From Gracilaria domingensis (lineage: Eukaryota > Rhodophyta > Florideophyceae > Gracilariales > Gracilariaceae): 64,000 nt of DNA. A program made the position numbers and the translations under genes. This document shows positions 43,535-53,734 of the stretch, in pieces. Each line of letters begins with the position of its first letter. The first letter of the stretch is position 1. Below the pieces are notes generated by a model. The model was not told the DNA's origin and did no database searches. It saw only the letters and a list, made by a program, of their open reading frames with translations. The stretch spans positions 386,335-450,334 of the forward strand of contig VCMS01000016.1 of NCBI GenBank assembly GCA_022539475.1, given 5' to 3'.

Positions 43535-44313
43535 TGATGGAGGTTATAGCTGGAAAGGGAAGGTTGAGAGAAAAGATGGGGGGGAATGAAGGGAAGTTCG
43601 CCAGCTCTGGCTCGGAATTTACTTGGAGGTGCTCGAGTCACCGCTTATATAGAACTACTTTGCGCAACCATCGCAAACCTCCAACTCCAAGCAATTTCTA
43701 AACCACTAGCTAGAGACACTCAATACTACCAATCATCTCCTAACATAACATGGTAACACTCCCACACTATCATGGCAGCTTACAACAACAAAGCACAACA
43801 GTGCACAACAGTGCACAACAACTTACGTGCCTACACATAACCATGACCATGCACAGATTCACATAGTGCCGACACACTGTAATCCCTACACCACACCATA
43901 ACAGTTACGTACAAGCTCACCAACAACACTTCACCACAAACTCACTCCAAGTCCTACGTCACCAACAACACCACACTGTAATCCTCTTGACACCGCATCA
44001 GCTCTTCACCATAGTGCCCAAGATACACCAAGCTGTCCTACATGTCCACGTACATACGTGTGTACCCTGTGCATCATGTACAGTATGCCAAGTGTACTAG
44101 CTACACACGTGTACCCCGGAAACAACCCATTAGTGCCACAACACTTGTACGAATCACAATGCATATGAACATTTGCAGTAGCCAATCAGAAGCCCGTTTC
44201 ACGTTGAGTTCGCGCAGAGGCGCATATGAGCTTTTCCAACGGCACCCTCCAAAACAGCCCATGCTCCCCAGCACTTTTGGTTTTCAGTGAAAGCACAGGG
44301 TCAACATCCAACA
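43535..44313 (-). repeat. LTR of Copia family A
   Basis: A 779-bp copy on the minus strand, directly after the stop codon and polypurine tract of the pol frame 44,334-47,459. Confidence 0.9.
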
Positions 44314-47300
44314 CCCGCCCTCTGTCACTGACTTCAAACTTCTATGTGGATCACACCACCGGCTTCGCGGAACCTCTCGTGCTTCACTCGCGCAAGTGGC
44401 TTATTCAGCATGTCCGCAACCATGGAATCCGTCGGGCAGTAGAACAGTACAATCGACTTGGCCTGCAGAGCTTCTCGAGTGAAGTGGAACCGAATCTCAA
44501 TGTGTTTGGTTCTCCTGTTTACCACTCCATTTCGATCAAGGTCAATGCTGCCCTGGTTGTCAACATACATGGGAGTTGGTTGAACAAGCAGCTTCACAGA
44601 CCCGTCTGCTTCCATGCCAATCACACTGCCGATGCCGTTCCAAAGTCGCCTAAGCCAGATCGCCTCCTTGGTGCCAGAGCACAAGCTCACGTACTCAGCC
44701 TCCGCACTGGACAGAGCAACTACCTCCTGTTGACGAGACGACCACGACACAGCACCACCGCACATCATGAACAAGTATCCACTAGTGGACTTGCGGTTGG
44801 CAACATCGCCAGCCCAGTCAGAGCCCACATGGCCGTGGAATTGCAAATCGGTGCTGGAGCCATACGTCAACCCGAACGTGGTAGTGCCATTGAGGTAGCG
44901 AAGAACACGCTTGACCGCCTTCCAGTGAGTGTTTCCCGGCTTCTCAACATACTTGGCTCGCTTAGCCACAGCATATGAGATGTCCGGACGAGTTCCCACA
45001 GACAGATACATGAGGCAGCCAATCGCCTGACGATACGGTACATGCGTGAGCACTTCCTCTTCAACAGACAAGTCCACACCGCACTCCATAGGAGTGTCAA
45101 CGGGTTTCGACAGCTGCATGCCAAATCGATCCAGGACCTTGTTCGTGTACGCTGACTGAGTCAAGTACAGCTCTCGCTTGGTTCTGTCTCGATGGATTTT
45201 AAATCCAAGAACCATGCGGGCTTCTTTGAGGTCCTTCATGCGGAAACGACTTGACAGCTCTGCCTTCACACGTTCCACGGTTCTCATGCTCGGACTCGCA
45301 ATCAGCAAGTCGTCTACATACAGAGCAATGATAACCAAGAAACCCAGTATGATCCCGGTGTAGACACACTCGTCTGCGTCATTCGGCTTGAGGTGCATTT
45401 CACCAACAAGGAAGGCGTATATCTTGGCGTGCCACTGTCTTGGTGCTTGTCTAAGCCCATAGATCGCTTTCTTCAGTCGGCACACCAAGTCCTCCTTTCC
45501 CTGCTGTGTGAATCCCATTGGCTGCTCCATGTACACTGTCTCGTCAAGGTCACCGTTCAGAAAGGCAGTCTTCACATCCATCTGGTGCAAGTGGAAGTCT
45601 CGTACGGCAGTCACTGACAGGATCATTCTGATGGATGTGAACTTCACCACAGGTGCATAAGTCTCTGAGAAGTCCACACCCTCGATCTGCAGGAAGCCTC
45701 TTGCAACAACACGAGCCTTGTAACGCACTGTCGGTTCACCAGATGACGAAGCCTCATACTTCTGTACATACACCCACTTGGACGAAATCACGTTGCTGTC
45801 TGCTGGCCTTGGCACTAGATCCCACGTGTCGTGCTCCATCAACGATTGATACTCACTCTTCATCACTTTCTTCCAAGCTTCGGAATCAGGACGTGACACT
45901 GCGTCACCGTACGACGAAGGAGTATCATCACTGGCTGTAAGGAAAGCACTGGCACCACGCCACCATGAGGATGTCGTCTTTCTCTGACGTGTGGATCTAC
46001 GAAGAAGATGCGTCTCTGTCACTCCCGGCTCATCATGTGTGTCTGGTGTGGTGTTCTCATCCGTACTGACATTTGTGGTACTCTCGTGAGAAGCTGGTGC
46101 AGAAGGGTCATCTTCAGAATCATCGGTGGATGTGTCAGAGGTTGAGGCTTCAGCAGCTCCCGACTTTTCGACCAAGTCGATATCCGCATAGTCCTCGTGT
46201 TCAGAGTGCTCGTCACTTTCAGTTCCAGAGCACTCGTCAAACCTCACATCTCGTGACCCAATCACCTTCTTTTTCTGGCTGTCCCACAACTTGTATCCGT
46301 GGGAGCCCGAAGTGTACCCAATGAAGATGGCTTCCACTGCACGCTCTTCTAGCCTTTTCAACTTGTGATCAACCATCTTGTACCAGCAACGGCTACCAAA
46401 CACACGCAAATTGCTCAGATCAGGCTTCTGTCCATGCCACAGCTCAAACGGAGTCACGTCACTCGGAAGCGCTTTGCAGGTCACTCTGTTGCGCACATAC
46501 ACAGAAACATTCAGAGCCTCAGCCCAAAAGCTTTTTGGCACATTCTTGTGATGCAACATCAACCTGACCAAGTCCATGAGTGTGCGGTTGAACCTCTCGG
46601 CAAGCCCGTTCTGCTGTGGATTATAAGGCACAGTTCGCTGATGCTCAATACCGTACTGCTCAAGCTTTTCGGAGAACCGATTGGACAAGTACTCACCACC
46701 ATTGTCAGTGCGTAATGCACGCAACACACTCTTGCGAGCAGTGATGGTTAACACTTTCCTGCCCATCTGGTTCTCCACAAACCTGAGCCACTTGATGAAC
46801 ATCCGGAACACCTCATCCTTCGTCTTGAGCATGTACAAGAAGCAGTAGCGGCTGTGGTCATCGATGAATGTGACAAAGTAGTGCGAGCCTCCCAAGGACT
46901 TCACGTTCACTGGACCCGAAATATCAGAGTGTACCAGGTCCAGTACGTGTTCAGCTCGTTCCCCCCCTTGCTTCGGAGTAGGAGCATGGGTTGCTTTGCC
47001 CACTACACATGAGCCACACACATCCAGCTTCTGAGCCACATCCACATTCAGACCTGACACAACGCCATTTCGAGCCATCTGCTTGATGCCTTCCACATTC
47101 ACATGAGCCATTCGAGCATGCCAAAGAGACAAGTCTGACACAAGCGCACTGTCCGTGTCCGTGAACTGATCTGCAGCAGTGCAAAGGTAGTACAGGTCTT
47201 TGACGCGTCGCCCGACCGCAACCACTTTTGACCCCTTGTACACACATACCTTTTCTTTGTCAAACACTACCGTGCAGCCCAGATCACATATCTGTGACAC

Positions 47301-47432
47301 AGACAACAAGTGGTACCGTAAGTTGGGCACGTGTACCACCTGCTTTAGCTTGCACTTACGCTTGGACCCTTCAACTGTCAGATCGAGCTCCACACTTCCG
47401 TGACCAACAGACTGCAACTTGGAATCAATATC
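43535..47432 (-). mobile_element. Copia family A, pol and 3' LTR
   Basis: Read on the minus strand: protease end, integrase, linker, reverse transcriptase, RNase H (47,432-44,334) and LTR (43,535-44,313). The pol part is open throughout and is the longest uninterrupted coding stretch in the window. Gag and 5' LTR are absent; a plus-strand A LTR abuts it at 47,433. Its LTR lies against family B RNase H sequence at 43,534, which indicates insertion of A into B. Young. Confidence 0.9.
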
Positions 47433-47459
47433 TGTTGGATGTTGACCCTGTGCTGTCAC
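44334..47459 (-). CDS. Copia A pol frame: integrase, reverse transcriptase, RNase H
   Basis: One open frame of 1,041 codons. The first ~10 codons lie in the neighbouring LTR and are not original. Domains in order: end of protease, pre-integrase (SLWHARMAHVN, then CGSCVVGKATHAP), integrase core (FVTFIDDHSRY, LRTDNGGEYLS, QQNGLAERFNRTL, the DDE residues present), an acidic Ser/Asp linker, reverse transcriptase (DVKTAFLNGDLDE, YVDDLLIA) and RNase H (SSAEAEYVSL, TKHIEIRFHFTRE). All catalytic boxes look normal. It lacks Gag and the protease active site. Confidence 0.85.
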   Translation of the reverse strand: MTAQGQHPTDIDSKLQSVGHGSVELDLTVEGSKRKCKLKQVVHVPNLRYHLLSVSQICDLGCTVVFDKEKVCVYKGSKVVAVGRRVKDLYYLCTAADQFTDTDSALVSDLSLWHARMAHVNVEGIKQMARNGVVSGLNVDVAQKLDVCGSCVVGKATHAPTPKQGGERAEHVLDLVHSDISGPVNVKSLGGSHYFVTFIDDHSRYCFLYMLKTKDEVFRMFIKWLRFVENQMGRKVLTITARKSVLRALRTDNGGEYLSNRFSEKLEQYGIEHQRTVPYNPQQNGLAERFNRTLMDLVRLMLHHKNVPKSFWAEALNVSVYVRNRVTCKALPSDVTPFELWHGQKPDLSNLRVFGSRCWYKMVDHKLKRLEERAVEAIFIGYTSGSHGYKLWDSQKKKVIGSRDVRFDECSGTESDEHSEHEDYADIDLVEKSGAAEASTSDTSTDDSEDDPSAPASHESTTNVSTDENTTPDTHDEPGVTETHLLRRSTRQRKTTSSWWRGASAFLTASDDTPSSYGDAVSRPDSEAWKKVMKSEYQSLMEHDTWDLVPRPADSNVISSKWVYVQKYEASSSGEPTVRYKARVVARGFLQIEGVDFSETYAPVVKFTSIRMILSVTAVRDFHLHQMDVKTAFLNGDLDETVYMEQPMGFTQQGKEDLVCRLKKAIYGLRQAPRQWHAKIYAFLVGEMHLKPNDADECVYTGIILGFLVIIALYVDDLLIASPSMRTVERVKAELSSRFRMKDLKEARMVLGFKIHRDRTKRELYLTQSAYTNKVLDRFGMQLSKPVDTPMECGVDLSVEEEVLTHVPYRQAIGCLMYLSVGTRPDISYAVAKRAKYVEKPGNTHWKAVKRVLRYLNGTTTFGLTYGSSTDLQFHGHVGSDWAGDVANRKSTSGYLFMMCGGAVSWSSRQQEVVALSSAEAEYVSLCSGTKEAIWLRRLWNGIGSVIGMEADGSVKLLVQPTPMYVDNQGSIDLDRNGVVNRRTKHIEIRFHFTREALQAKSIVLFYCPTDSMVADMLNKPLARVKHERFREAGGVIHIEV

Positions 47460-48218
47460 TGAAAACTAAAAGTACTGGGGAGCATGGACTGTTTTGGAGG
47501 GTGCCGTTGGAAAAGCGCATATGCGCCTCTGCGCAAACTCAACGTGAAACGGGCTTCTGATTGGCTACTGCAAATGGTCATATGCATTGTGGTTGGTACA
47601 AGTGTTGTGGCGCTAATGGGTTGTTTCCAGGGTACACGTGTGTAGCTAATACACTGGGCATGCTGTACATGATGCACAGGGTACACACGTACGTACGTGG
47701 ACATGTAGGACAGCTTCATGTGACTTCGGCACTATGGTGAAGAGTAGATGCGCTGTCAAGAGGTTTACACTGTGGTATTGTTGGTGACGTAGGACTTGGA
47801 GTGAGTTTGTGGTGACGTGTTAGTTGGTGAGCTTGTACGTAACTGTTATGGTGGCAGGTACGGATTACAGTGTGTTGGCACTATGTGAATCTGTGCATGG
47901 TCATGGTTATGTGTAGGCACGTAACTTGATGTGCACGGTTGTGCACTGTTGTGCGTTGTTGTGCTTTGTTGTTGTAAGCTGTCATGATAGTGTGGCAGTG
48001 TTACCATGTTATGTTAGAAGATGATTGGTAGTATTGAGTGTCTCTAGCTAGTGGTTTAGGTATTGCTTGAAATTGGAGTTGTGCGATGGTTGCGCAAAGT
48101 AGTTCTATATAAGCGGTGACTCGAGCGCCTCCAAGTAAATTCCGAGCCAGAGCTGGCGAACTTCCCTTCATTCCCCCATCCTTTCTTCAACCTTCCCTTT
48201 CAGCGTCAACCTCTATCA
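47433..48218 (+). repeat. LTR of Copia family A
   Basis: A 786-bp copy, TGTTGGATG to CTCTATCA, followed by the primer site. With 49,867-50,652 and 61,328-62,113 it forms a subfamily distinct from the ~778-bp copies. Confidence 0.9.
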
Positions 48219-48652
48219 GGTTATGGGCCCAGGCCCGCTGACCTCTGCCGTTATCGTTCCCTCTCGCCGCTGATTCTCGCCGCTCTCCCTCACCGCCGTT
48301 CATCCGCTTCGCTGTTTTCCCTTTTGTTCCCTTCTCCGTTGCGTCGGGTGTGTTGACCGTATCGTTGGTCGGTGTTGACTTTCTTCTTTCGGTCGTTCGT
48401 TCCTCCCTGAGGGCGTTTTGTTGGTGGTGGTTCGACGTTGACTTTCTATCGTGATTGTGTTTGGGCGCTCGTTGTTGCCCGTGTTGTCGATCGCTATCCG
48501 CTTCGTTTGGTCTCCCTCTGTTATTATTGTTGGTATCCAAACGTCGTCTTTGTGGGTTCTGATCCGAGAGGTTGAGGACCTTGTGTTGTTGAAGTCTGTG
48601 CACTTGTGTGTTGTGCTCAGCATTCGTTTCTGTTGAAGTCCGTGCACTGCGT
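48219..48652 (+). other. Copia A primer site and leader
   Basis: GGTTATGGGCCCAG at 48,219-48,232, then ~420 bp of untranslated leader matching 58,473 onwards. It ends where a family B LTR begins. Confidence 0.75.
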
Positions 48653-49379
48653 AACGTAACAAACGCAGGTTAGACAAGTAGAAAGGAAAAAGATGTGAAC
48701 AAGATAGGTAAGACAAACAAAGGGGGTAGGCCACCTTCGACCGAGTTTAGTGAACGGGGACGATCGCAACCTACTAGTACTAACCGCGCACCGCCGCCGT
48801 CGCTGCATGAGACATAACAGCACACGCTGTCAAAGTGTACACCTTGACAACGAAAGCGCGCGCAAATCACAATACGAATTCAAAACAACTAAATCAAACC
48901 GCGCCAAATCCAATGCCAACTCCATGATCCAAAATCGCTCTAAAAAATCAACAATTTCCATCTGGCGCAACAAACCCCCTCGCGCAGCTCAGAATCGCAC
49001 ATTCGCTCCAAAATCCTTCGTACTAGCCTAGAATCGCACATATTGCAAAAACCGCTCTGTATAGCCTGTATTCGCACATTCTCAGCTACTGCATAACTGG
49101 CCAGCACTAGCACACTTCAGCCAATCACAGCGCACCACTTGTGCCATCCGCCACTCCTGCCCCATACAGCCAGGTCCACTTGTCCACACTACGTTGCATA
49201 TACGCATTTGCAGTAGCCAATCATATTGCAGTATCACGTTGGGTTTACGGAGAGGCGCATATGCGCTTTTCGCGCGAGGGTGCCCAAAAGTGCCCATGCT
49301 CCCCTGCAACTTTGTGTTCCAGGTACTTGGAGACAAATTCAAGGACTGCCAGGCACTCGACACCATCCAAACATCAACA
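48653..49379 (-). repeat. Solo-like LTR of Copia family B within Copia A
   Basis: A ~727-bp copy whose two edges adjoin A leader and A RNase H sequence. The five bases on either side do not match, so a simple insertion with target duplication is not supported as it stands. Confidence 0.8.
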
Positions 49380-49866
49380 CCAACCGCAAGTCCACTAGTG
49401 GATACTTGTTCATGATGTGCGGTGGTGCTGTGTCGTGGTCTTCTCGTCAACAGGAGGTAGTTGCTCTGTCGAGTGCAGAGGCTGAGTACGTGAGCTTGTG
49501 CTCTGGCACCAAGGAGGCGATCTGGCTTAGGCGACTTTGGAACGGCATTGGCAGTGTGATTGGCATGGAAGCAGACGGGTCTGTAAAGCTGCTGGTTGAA
49601 CCAACTCCCATGTATGTTGACAACCAGGGCAGCATTGACCTTGCTCGAAATGGAGTGGTGAACAGGCGAACCAAGCATATTGAAATTCGGTTCCACTTCA
49701 CTCGAGAAGCTCTGCAGGCCAAGTCGATTGTGCTGTTCTACTGCCCGACGGATTCCATGGTTGCCGACATGCTGAATAAGCCGCTTGCGCGAGTGAAGCA
49801 CGAGAGGTTCCACGAAGCCGGTGGTGTGATTCACATAGAAGTTTGAAGTCAGTGACAGAGGGGGGG

Positions 49867-50652
49867 TGTTGGATGTTGACCATGTGCTGTCACTGAAAAC
49901 CAAAAGTGCTGGGGAGCATGGGCTGTTTTGGAGGGTGCCGTTGGAAAAGCGCATATGCGCCTCTGCGCAAACTCAACGTGAAACGGGCTTCTGATTGGCT
50001 ACTGCAAATGGTCATATGCATTGTGGTTGGTACAAGTGTTGTGGCGCTAATGGGTTGTTTCCAGGGTACACGTGTGTAGCTAATACACTGGGCATGCTGT
50101 ACATGATGCACAGGGTACACACGTACGTACGTGGACATGTAGGACAGCTTCATGTGACTTCGGCACTATGGTGAAGAGTAGATGCGCTGTCAAGAGGTTT
50201 ACACTGTGGTATTGTTGGTGACGTAGGACTTGGAGTGAGTTTGTGGTGACGTGTTAGTTGGTGAGCTTGTACGTAACTGTTATGGTGGCAGGTACGGATT
50301 ACAGTGTGTTGGCACTATGTGAATCTGTGCATGGTCATGGTTATGTGTAGGCACGTAACTTGATGTGCACGGTTGTGCACTGTTGTGCGTTGTTGTGCTT
50401 TGTTGTTGTAAGCTGTCATGATAGTGTGGCAGTGTTACCATGTTATGTTAGAAGATGATTGGTAGTATTGAGTGTCTCTAGCTAGTGGTTTAGGTATTGC
50501 TTGGAGTTGGAGTTGTGCGATGGTTGCGCAAAGTAGTTCTATATAAGCGGTGACTCGAGCGCCTCCAAGTAAATTCCGAGCCAGAGCTGGCGAACTTCCC
50601 TTCATTCCCCCATCCTTTCTTCAACCTTCCCTTTCAGCTTCAACCTCTATCA
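49867..50652 (+). repeat. LTR of Copia family A
   Basis: A 786-bp copy directly after the stop codon and a G-rich polypurine tract. TATA-like TCTATATAAG lies at 50,538-50,547, about 105 bp from the 3' edge, so transcripts should start shortly after it. Confidence 0.92.
49911..50040 (+). promoter_or_regulatory. Shared U3 module in Copia A LTR
   Basis: GGGGAGCATGGGC, palindrome GCGCATATGCGC (49,949-49,960), GATTGGCTACTGCAAATG and TACAAGTG, in the order also found in family B LTRs (41,336-41,468). Its upstream position in U3 suggests a promoter or enhancer role. Confidence 0.6.
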
Positions 50653-53007
50653 TCTGTCACTGACTTCAAACTTCTATGTGAATCACACCAAGCGTACCTC
50701 GGTTTGTCATAGTACCTGCAGTTTCAGGGTCGCGCAAGTTCTTGCAAGAGACCAGAGAGGGTTTTACTTGGTGAAGGCATATCTTCGGTCACTAACCATC
50801 CTCTGGAAGTCTCGTAGAGAGCGACGCACCTTCTCCTAGAACGCAGGAGGAGGTAGACTGCAGAACTCGTTTCTTACCCGGAGAGTCTCCGGGGGTCAGG
50901 GGTCCGACTCCCTAGGGTACCAGGAATTTTAGTTCCTTTTGCACCCGACTATTCCTCTTTATTGTGGTTGTTGTTTGTTGTTATTGTTGTTTGTTGTTGT
51001 TTGTTGTTGTTGTTTGCTGTTGTTGTTTACCGCTGTTGTTTGCTATTGCCGCCTGTCTGCCACCGCATTATCTGGTTCGCTGCAGTTCCTCTCTTACATC
51101 ATGGACTCGTTTAGTGGGCTCAAGATCGAGAAGTTGGGTGAGGATAACTTCCATACTTGGAAGCAGAAGATTCAGTATGTACTTGCACTGAAAGACCTCA
51201 AGAACCATCTCACCACTTCTGCACCCACGGATGAAGAGGAACTGGTAAAGTGGCAAATCCGCGACGAAAGGGCCAGAGCTATCATTGGACTCACGCTTGC
51301 CGACGAGCACTTGGATCACATTCGAGACATCGAGACTGCTGCTGACGCATGGAAGGCCATTTGCAATGTGTTTCAACGTAAGACTCTTCTTAACCGAATC
51401 AACGCCAGACGTGCTTTCTACTCTGTCAAGATGCGCGAGGACGAGAAGATGTTGCAATTCATCAATCGTGTTCGGCACTTGGCCTCCGACCTCAAGAGTA
51501 TGGACGTCAACGTTGAAGAAGAGGACATTGCTATGGCTGCTCTATGTGGACTTCCGGATCGTTTTGAGCACCTCATTGTTGCAATTGACACCACGATCGG
51601 AGATCGCCAACTCACTATGGAGTTTGTGAAGAGCCGTTTATTGCAAGAAGAGCAACGTATGAGTGATCGTGCCAAGGAGGAGTCCGGTGTTGATGCAGCA
51701 CTCGTGGGACGCCAGTTTCGTAGGAAGTCATTGAAGTCGGTTGTGTGTTACTATTGTGGCATAAAGGGTCATATCCAGAAGAACTGTTTCAAAAAGAAAC
51801 GTGATGGGGCTAACAAGGATCAGATCGATGCTGCTCACCCAAGTGTACATACCGCGCTCAACAATGAGCAAGGTACGGGCGGCAGCGATTCTGACTTTGT
51901 ATGCCTCATTGCGAATGGTGCGGACAAGGCCACTAACAGTGACTGGATTGTTGACTCTGGAGCTACTGCGCACATGACTTATGATGACTCAATGTTCCAA
52001 ACGTACGAGACAAAGGTGTCGTCGGGTGTGAGTATCGGCAATGATTCCAAGTTGCAGTCTGTTGGTCACGGAAGTGTGGAGCTCGATCTGATAGTTGAAG
52101 GGTCCAAGCGTAAGTGCAAGCTAAAGCAGGTGGTACACGTGCTCACCTCACGGTACCACTTGTTATCTGTGTCACAGATATGTGATCTGGGCTGCACGGT
52201 AGTGTTTGACAAAGAAAAGGTATGTGTGTACAAGGGGTCAAAAGTGGTTGCCGTCGGGCGCCGCGTCAAAGACCTGTACTACCTTTGCACTGCTGCAGAT
52301 CAGTTCACGGACACGGACAGTGCGCTTGTGTTAGACTTGTCTCTCTGGCATGCTCGAATGGCTCATGTGAATGTGGAAGGCATCAAGCAGATGGCTCGAA
52401 ACGGTGTTGTGTCAGGTCTGAATGTGGATGTGGCTCAGAAGCTGGATGTGTGTGGCTCTTGTGTAGTGGGCAAAGCAACCCGTGCTCCGACTCCCAAGCA
52501 AGGGGGGGAACGAGCTGAACACGTACTGGACCTGGTACACTCTGATATATCGGGTCCAGTGAACGTGAAGTGCTTGGGAGGCTCGCACTACTTTGTCACA
52601 TTCATCGATGACCACAGCCGCTACTGCTTCTTGTACATGCTCAAGACGAAGGATGAGGTGTTCCGGATGTTCATCAAGTGGCTCAGGTTTGTGGAGAACC
52701 AGATGGGCAGGAAAGTGTTAACCATCACCGCTCGCAAGAGTGTGTTGCGTGCATTACGCACTGACAATGGTGGTGAGTACTTGTCCAATCGGTTCTCCGA
52801 AAAGCTTGAGCAGTACGGTATTGAGCATCAGCGAACTGTGCCTTATAATCCACAGCAGAACGGGCTTGCCGAGAGGTTCAACCGCACACTCATGGACTTG
52901 GTCAGGTCAATGTTGCATCACAAAAATGTGCCAAAAAGCTTTGGGGCTGAGGCTCTGAATGTTTCTGTGTATGTGCGCAACAGAGTGACCTGCAAAGCGC
53001 TTCCGGG
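50653..53007 (+). mobile_element. Copia family A, leader, Gag, protease and part of integrase
   Basis: Plus strand. A 38-bp stretch (50,653-50,690) is the pol 3' end of family A in inverted orientation. The 3' half of the leader (50,691-51,100) follows with the conserved stem-loops and a GTT-rich run. Gag, protease and integrase then run to 53,007, where a minus-strand B LTR begins. The coding part has no evident break; young. Confidence 0.85.
50877..50912 (+). other. Conserved stem-loops in Copia A leader RNA
   Basis: CCCGGAG and CTCCGGG (50,877-50,883 and 50,887-50,893) form a hairpin with a 3-nt loop. GGGGGTC (50,891-50,897) can instead pair with GACTCCC (50,906-50,912). The two stems share three bases, so they exclude each other in full form. 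The same layout occurs at 59,464-59,499 and, on the minus strand, at 28,115-28,150. The loop base differs and G-U pairs occur, but the stems are kept. Confidence 0.65.
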
Positions 53008-53029
53008 TAACGAAGCGTGCGCGGGTTAG
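51101..53029 (+). CDS. Copia A Gag-protease-integrase frame
   Basis: Start at MDSFSGLKIEKLGEDNFHTW, the methionine conserved in the copy at 59,712. The frame also runs open upstream through the GTT-rich leader, which is probably untranslated. Gag is of the UBN2/Copia type (about residues 1-200). A zinc knuckle CYYCGIKGHIQKNC lies at about 51,750-51,790, the protease box WIVDSGATAHM at about 51,945-51,980, then the pre-integrase and integrase core with DDE residues. The last ~7 codons come from the adjoining B LTR. Confidence 0.85.
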   Translation: MDSFSGLKIEKLGEDNFHTWKQKIQYVLALKDLKNHLTTSAPTDEEELVKWQIRDERARAIIGLTLADEHLDHIRDIETAADAWKAICNVFQRKTLLNRINARRAFYSVKMREDEKMLQFINRVRHLASDLKSMDVNVEEEDIAMAALCGLPDRFEHLIVAIDTTIGDRQLTMEFVKSRLLQEEQRMSDRAKEESGVDAALVGRQFRRKSLKSVVCYYCGIKGHIQKNCFKKKRDGANKDQIDAAHPSVHTALNNEQGTGGSDSDFVCLIANGADKATNSDWIVDSGATAHMTYDDSMFQTYETKVSSGVSIGNDSKLQSVGHGSVELDLIVEGSKRKCKLKQVVHVLTSRYHLLSVSQICDLGCTVVFDKEKVCVYKGSKVVAVGRRVKDLYYLCTAADQFTDTDSALVLDLSLWHARMAHVNVEGIKQMARNGVVSGLNVDVAQKLDVCGSCVVGKATRAPTPKQGGERAEHVLDLVHSDISGPVNVKCLGGSHYFVTFIDDHSRYCFLYMLKTKDEVFRMFIKWLRFVENQMGRKVLTITARKSVLRALRTDNGGEYLSNRFSEKLEQYGIEHQRTVPYNPQQNGLAERFNRTLMDLVRSMLHHKNVPKSFGAEALNVSVYVRNRVTCKALPGNEACAG

Positions 53030-53734
53030 ACAAAGGGAAGTGAGGAAAATGTGAACAAGATGGGTAAAACAAACAAAGGGGGTAGGCCACCTTCGACCGA
53101 GTTTAGTGAACGGGGACGATCGCAACCTTCTAGTACTAACCGCGCACCGCCGCCGTCGCTGCATGCGACATAACAGCACACGCTGTCAAAGTGTACACCT
53201 TGACAACGAAAGCGCGCGCAAATCACAATACGAATTCAAAACAACTAAATCAAACCGCGCCAAATCCAATGCCAACTCCATGATCCATTAGTAGCCCCAA
53301 AAAATCAACATTTTCAATCCGGCGCATCAAACCCCCTCGCGCAGCTCAGAATCGCACATTCGCTCCAAAACCCTTCGCAATAGCCTAGAATCGCACATCT
53401 TGCAAAAACCGCCCAGTATAGCCTGTATTCGCACATTCTCAGCTACTGCATAAGTGGCCAACACTAGCAGGCTCCAACCAATCACAGCGCACCACTTGTG
53501 CCATCCGCCACTCCTAGCCCATACAGCCAGAACCACTGGTCCAAACTACGTTGCATACACGCATTTGCAGTAGCCAATCATATTGCAGTATCACGTTGGG
53601 TTTGCGTAGAGGCGCATATGCGCCTTTCGCGCGAGGGTGCCCAAAAGTGCCCATGCTCCCCTGCAACTTTGTATTCCAAGTACTTGGAGCACCTTGAGGG
53701 ACTGACAGGCACTCGACCATACCCAACATCAACA
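53008..53734 (-). repeat. LTR of Copia family B
   Basis: A 727-bp copy on the minus strand starting TGTTGATGTTGGG, directly after a GAGGAGGAG polypurine tract and the RNase H stop codon. Its 3' edge at 53,008 abuts family A integrase sequence. Confidence 0.88.

Larger units (their letters stand above)
47433..50652 (+). mobile_element. Copia family A, short derivative between two LTRs, with a solo B LTR inside
   Basis: Plus strand: LTR (47,433-48,218), primer site, leader (48,219-48,652), a minus-strand family B LTR (48,653-49,379), RNase H end of A (49,380-49,846), polypurine tract and LTR (49,867-50,652). Gag and most of pol are absent. The two A LTRs differ at about seven of 786 positions by my count, so insertion was recent if they are a true pair. 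Target duplications were not evident at the outer edges. Confidence 0.75.

Noticed and set aside
44226-44978. 250-codon plus-strand frame over Copia A RNase H (also 62,026-62,778 and the minus-strand mirror at 35,540-36,292)
   Set aside because: It is an antisense shadow of the RNase H frame and recurs wherever that region occurs; no independent domain or start context.
50939-51100. Extension of Copia A Gag upstream into a Leu/Val/Cys-rich N-terminus
   Set aside because: The run is the GTT-rich leader repeat, varies in length and frame among copies, and precedes a conserved MDSFSGLK start.
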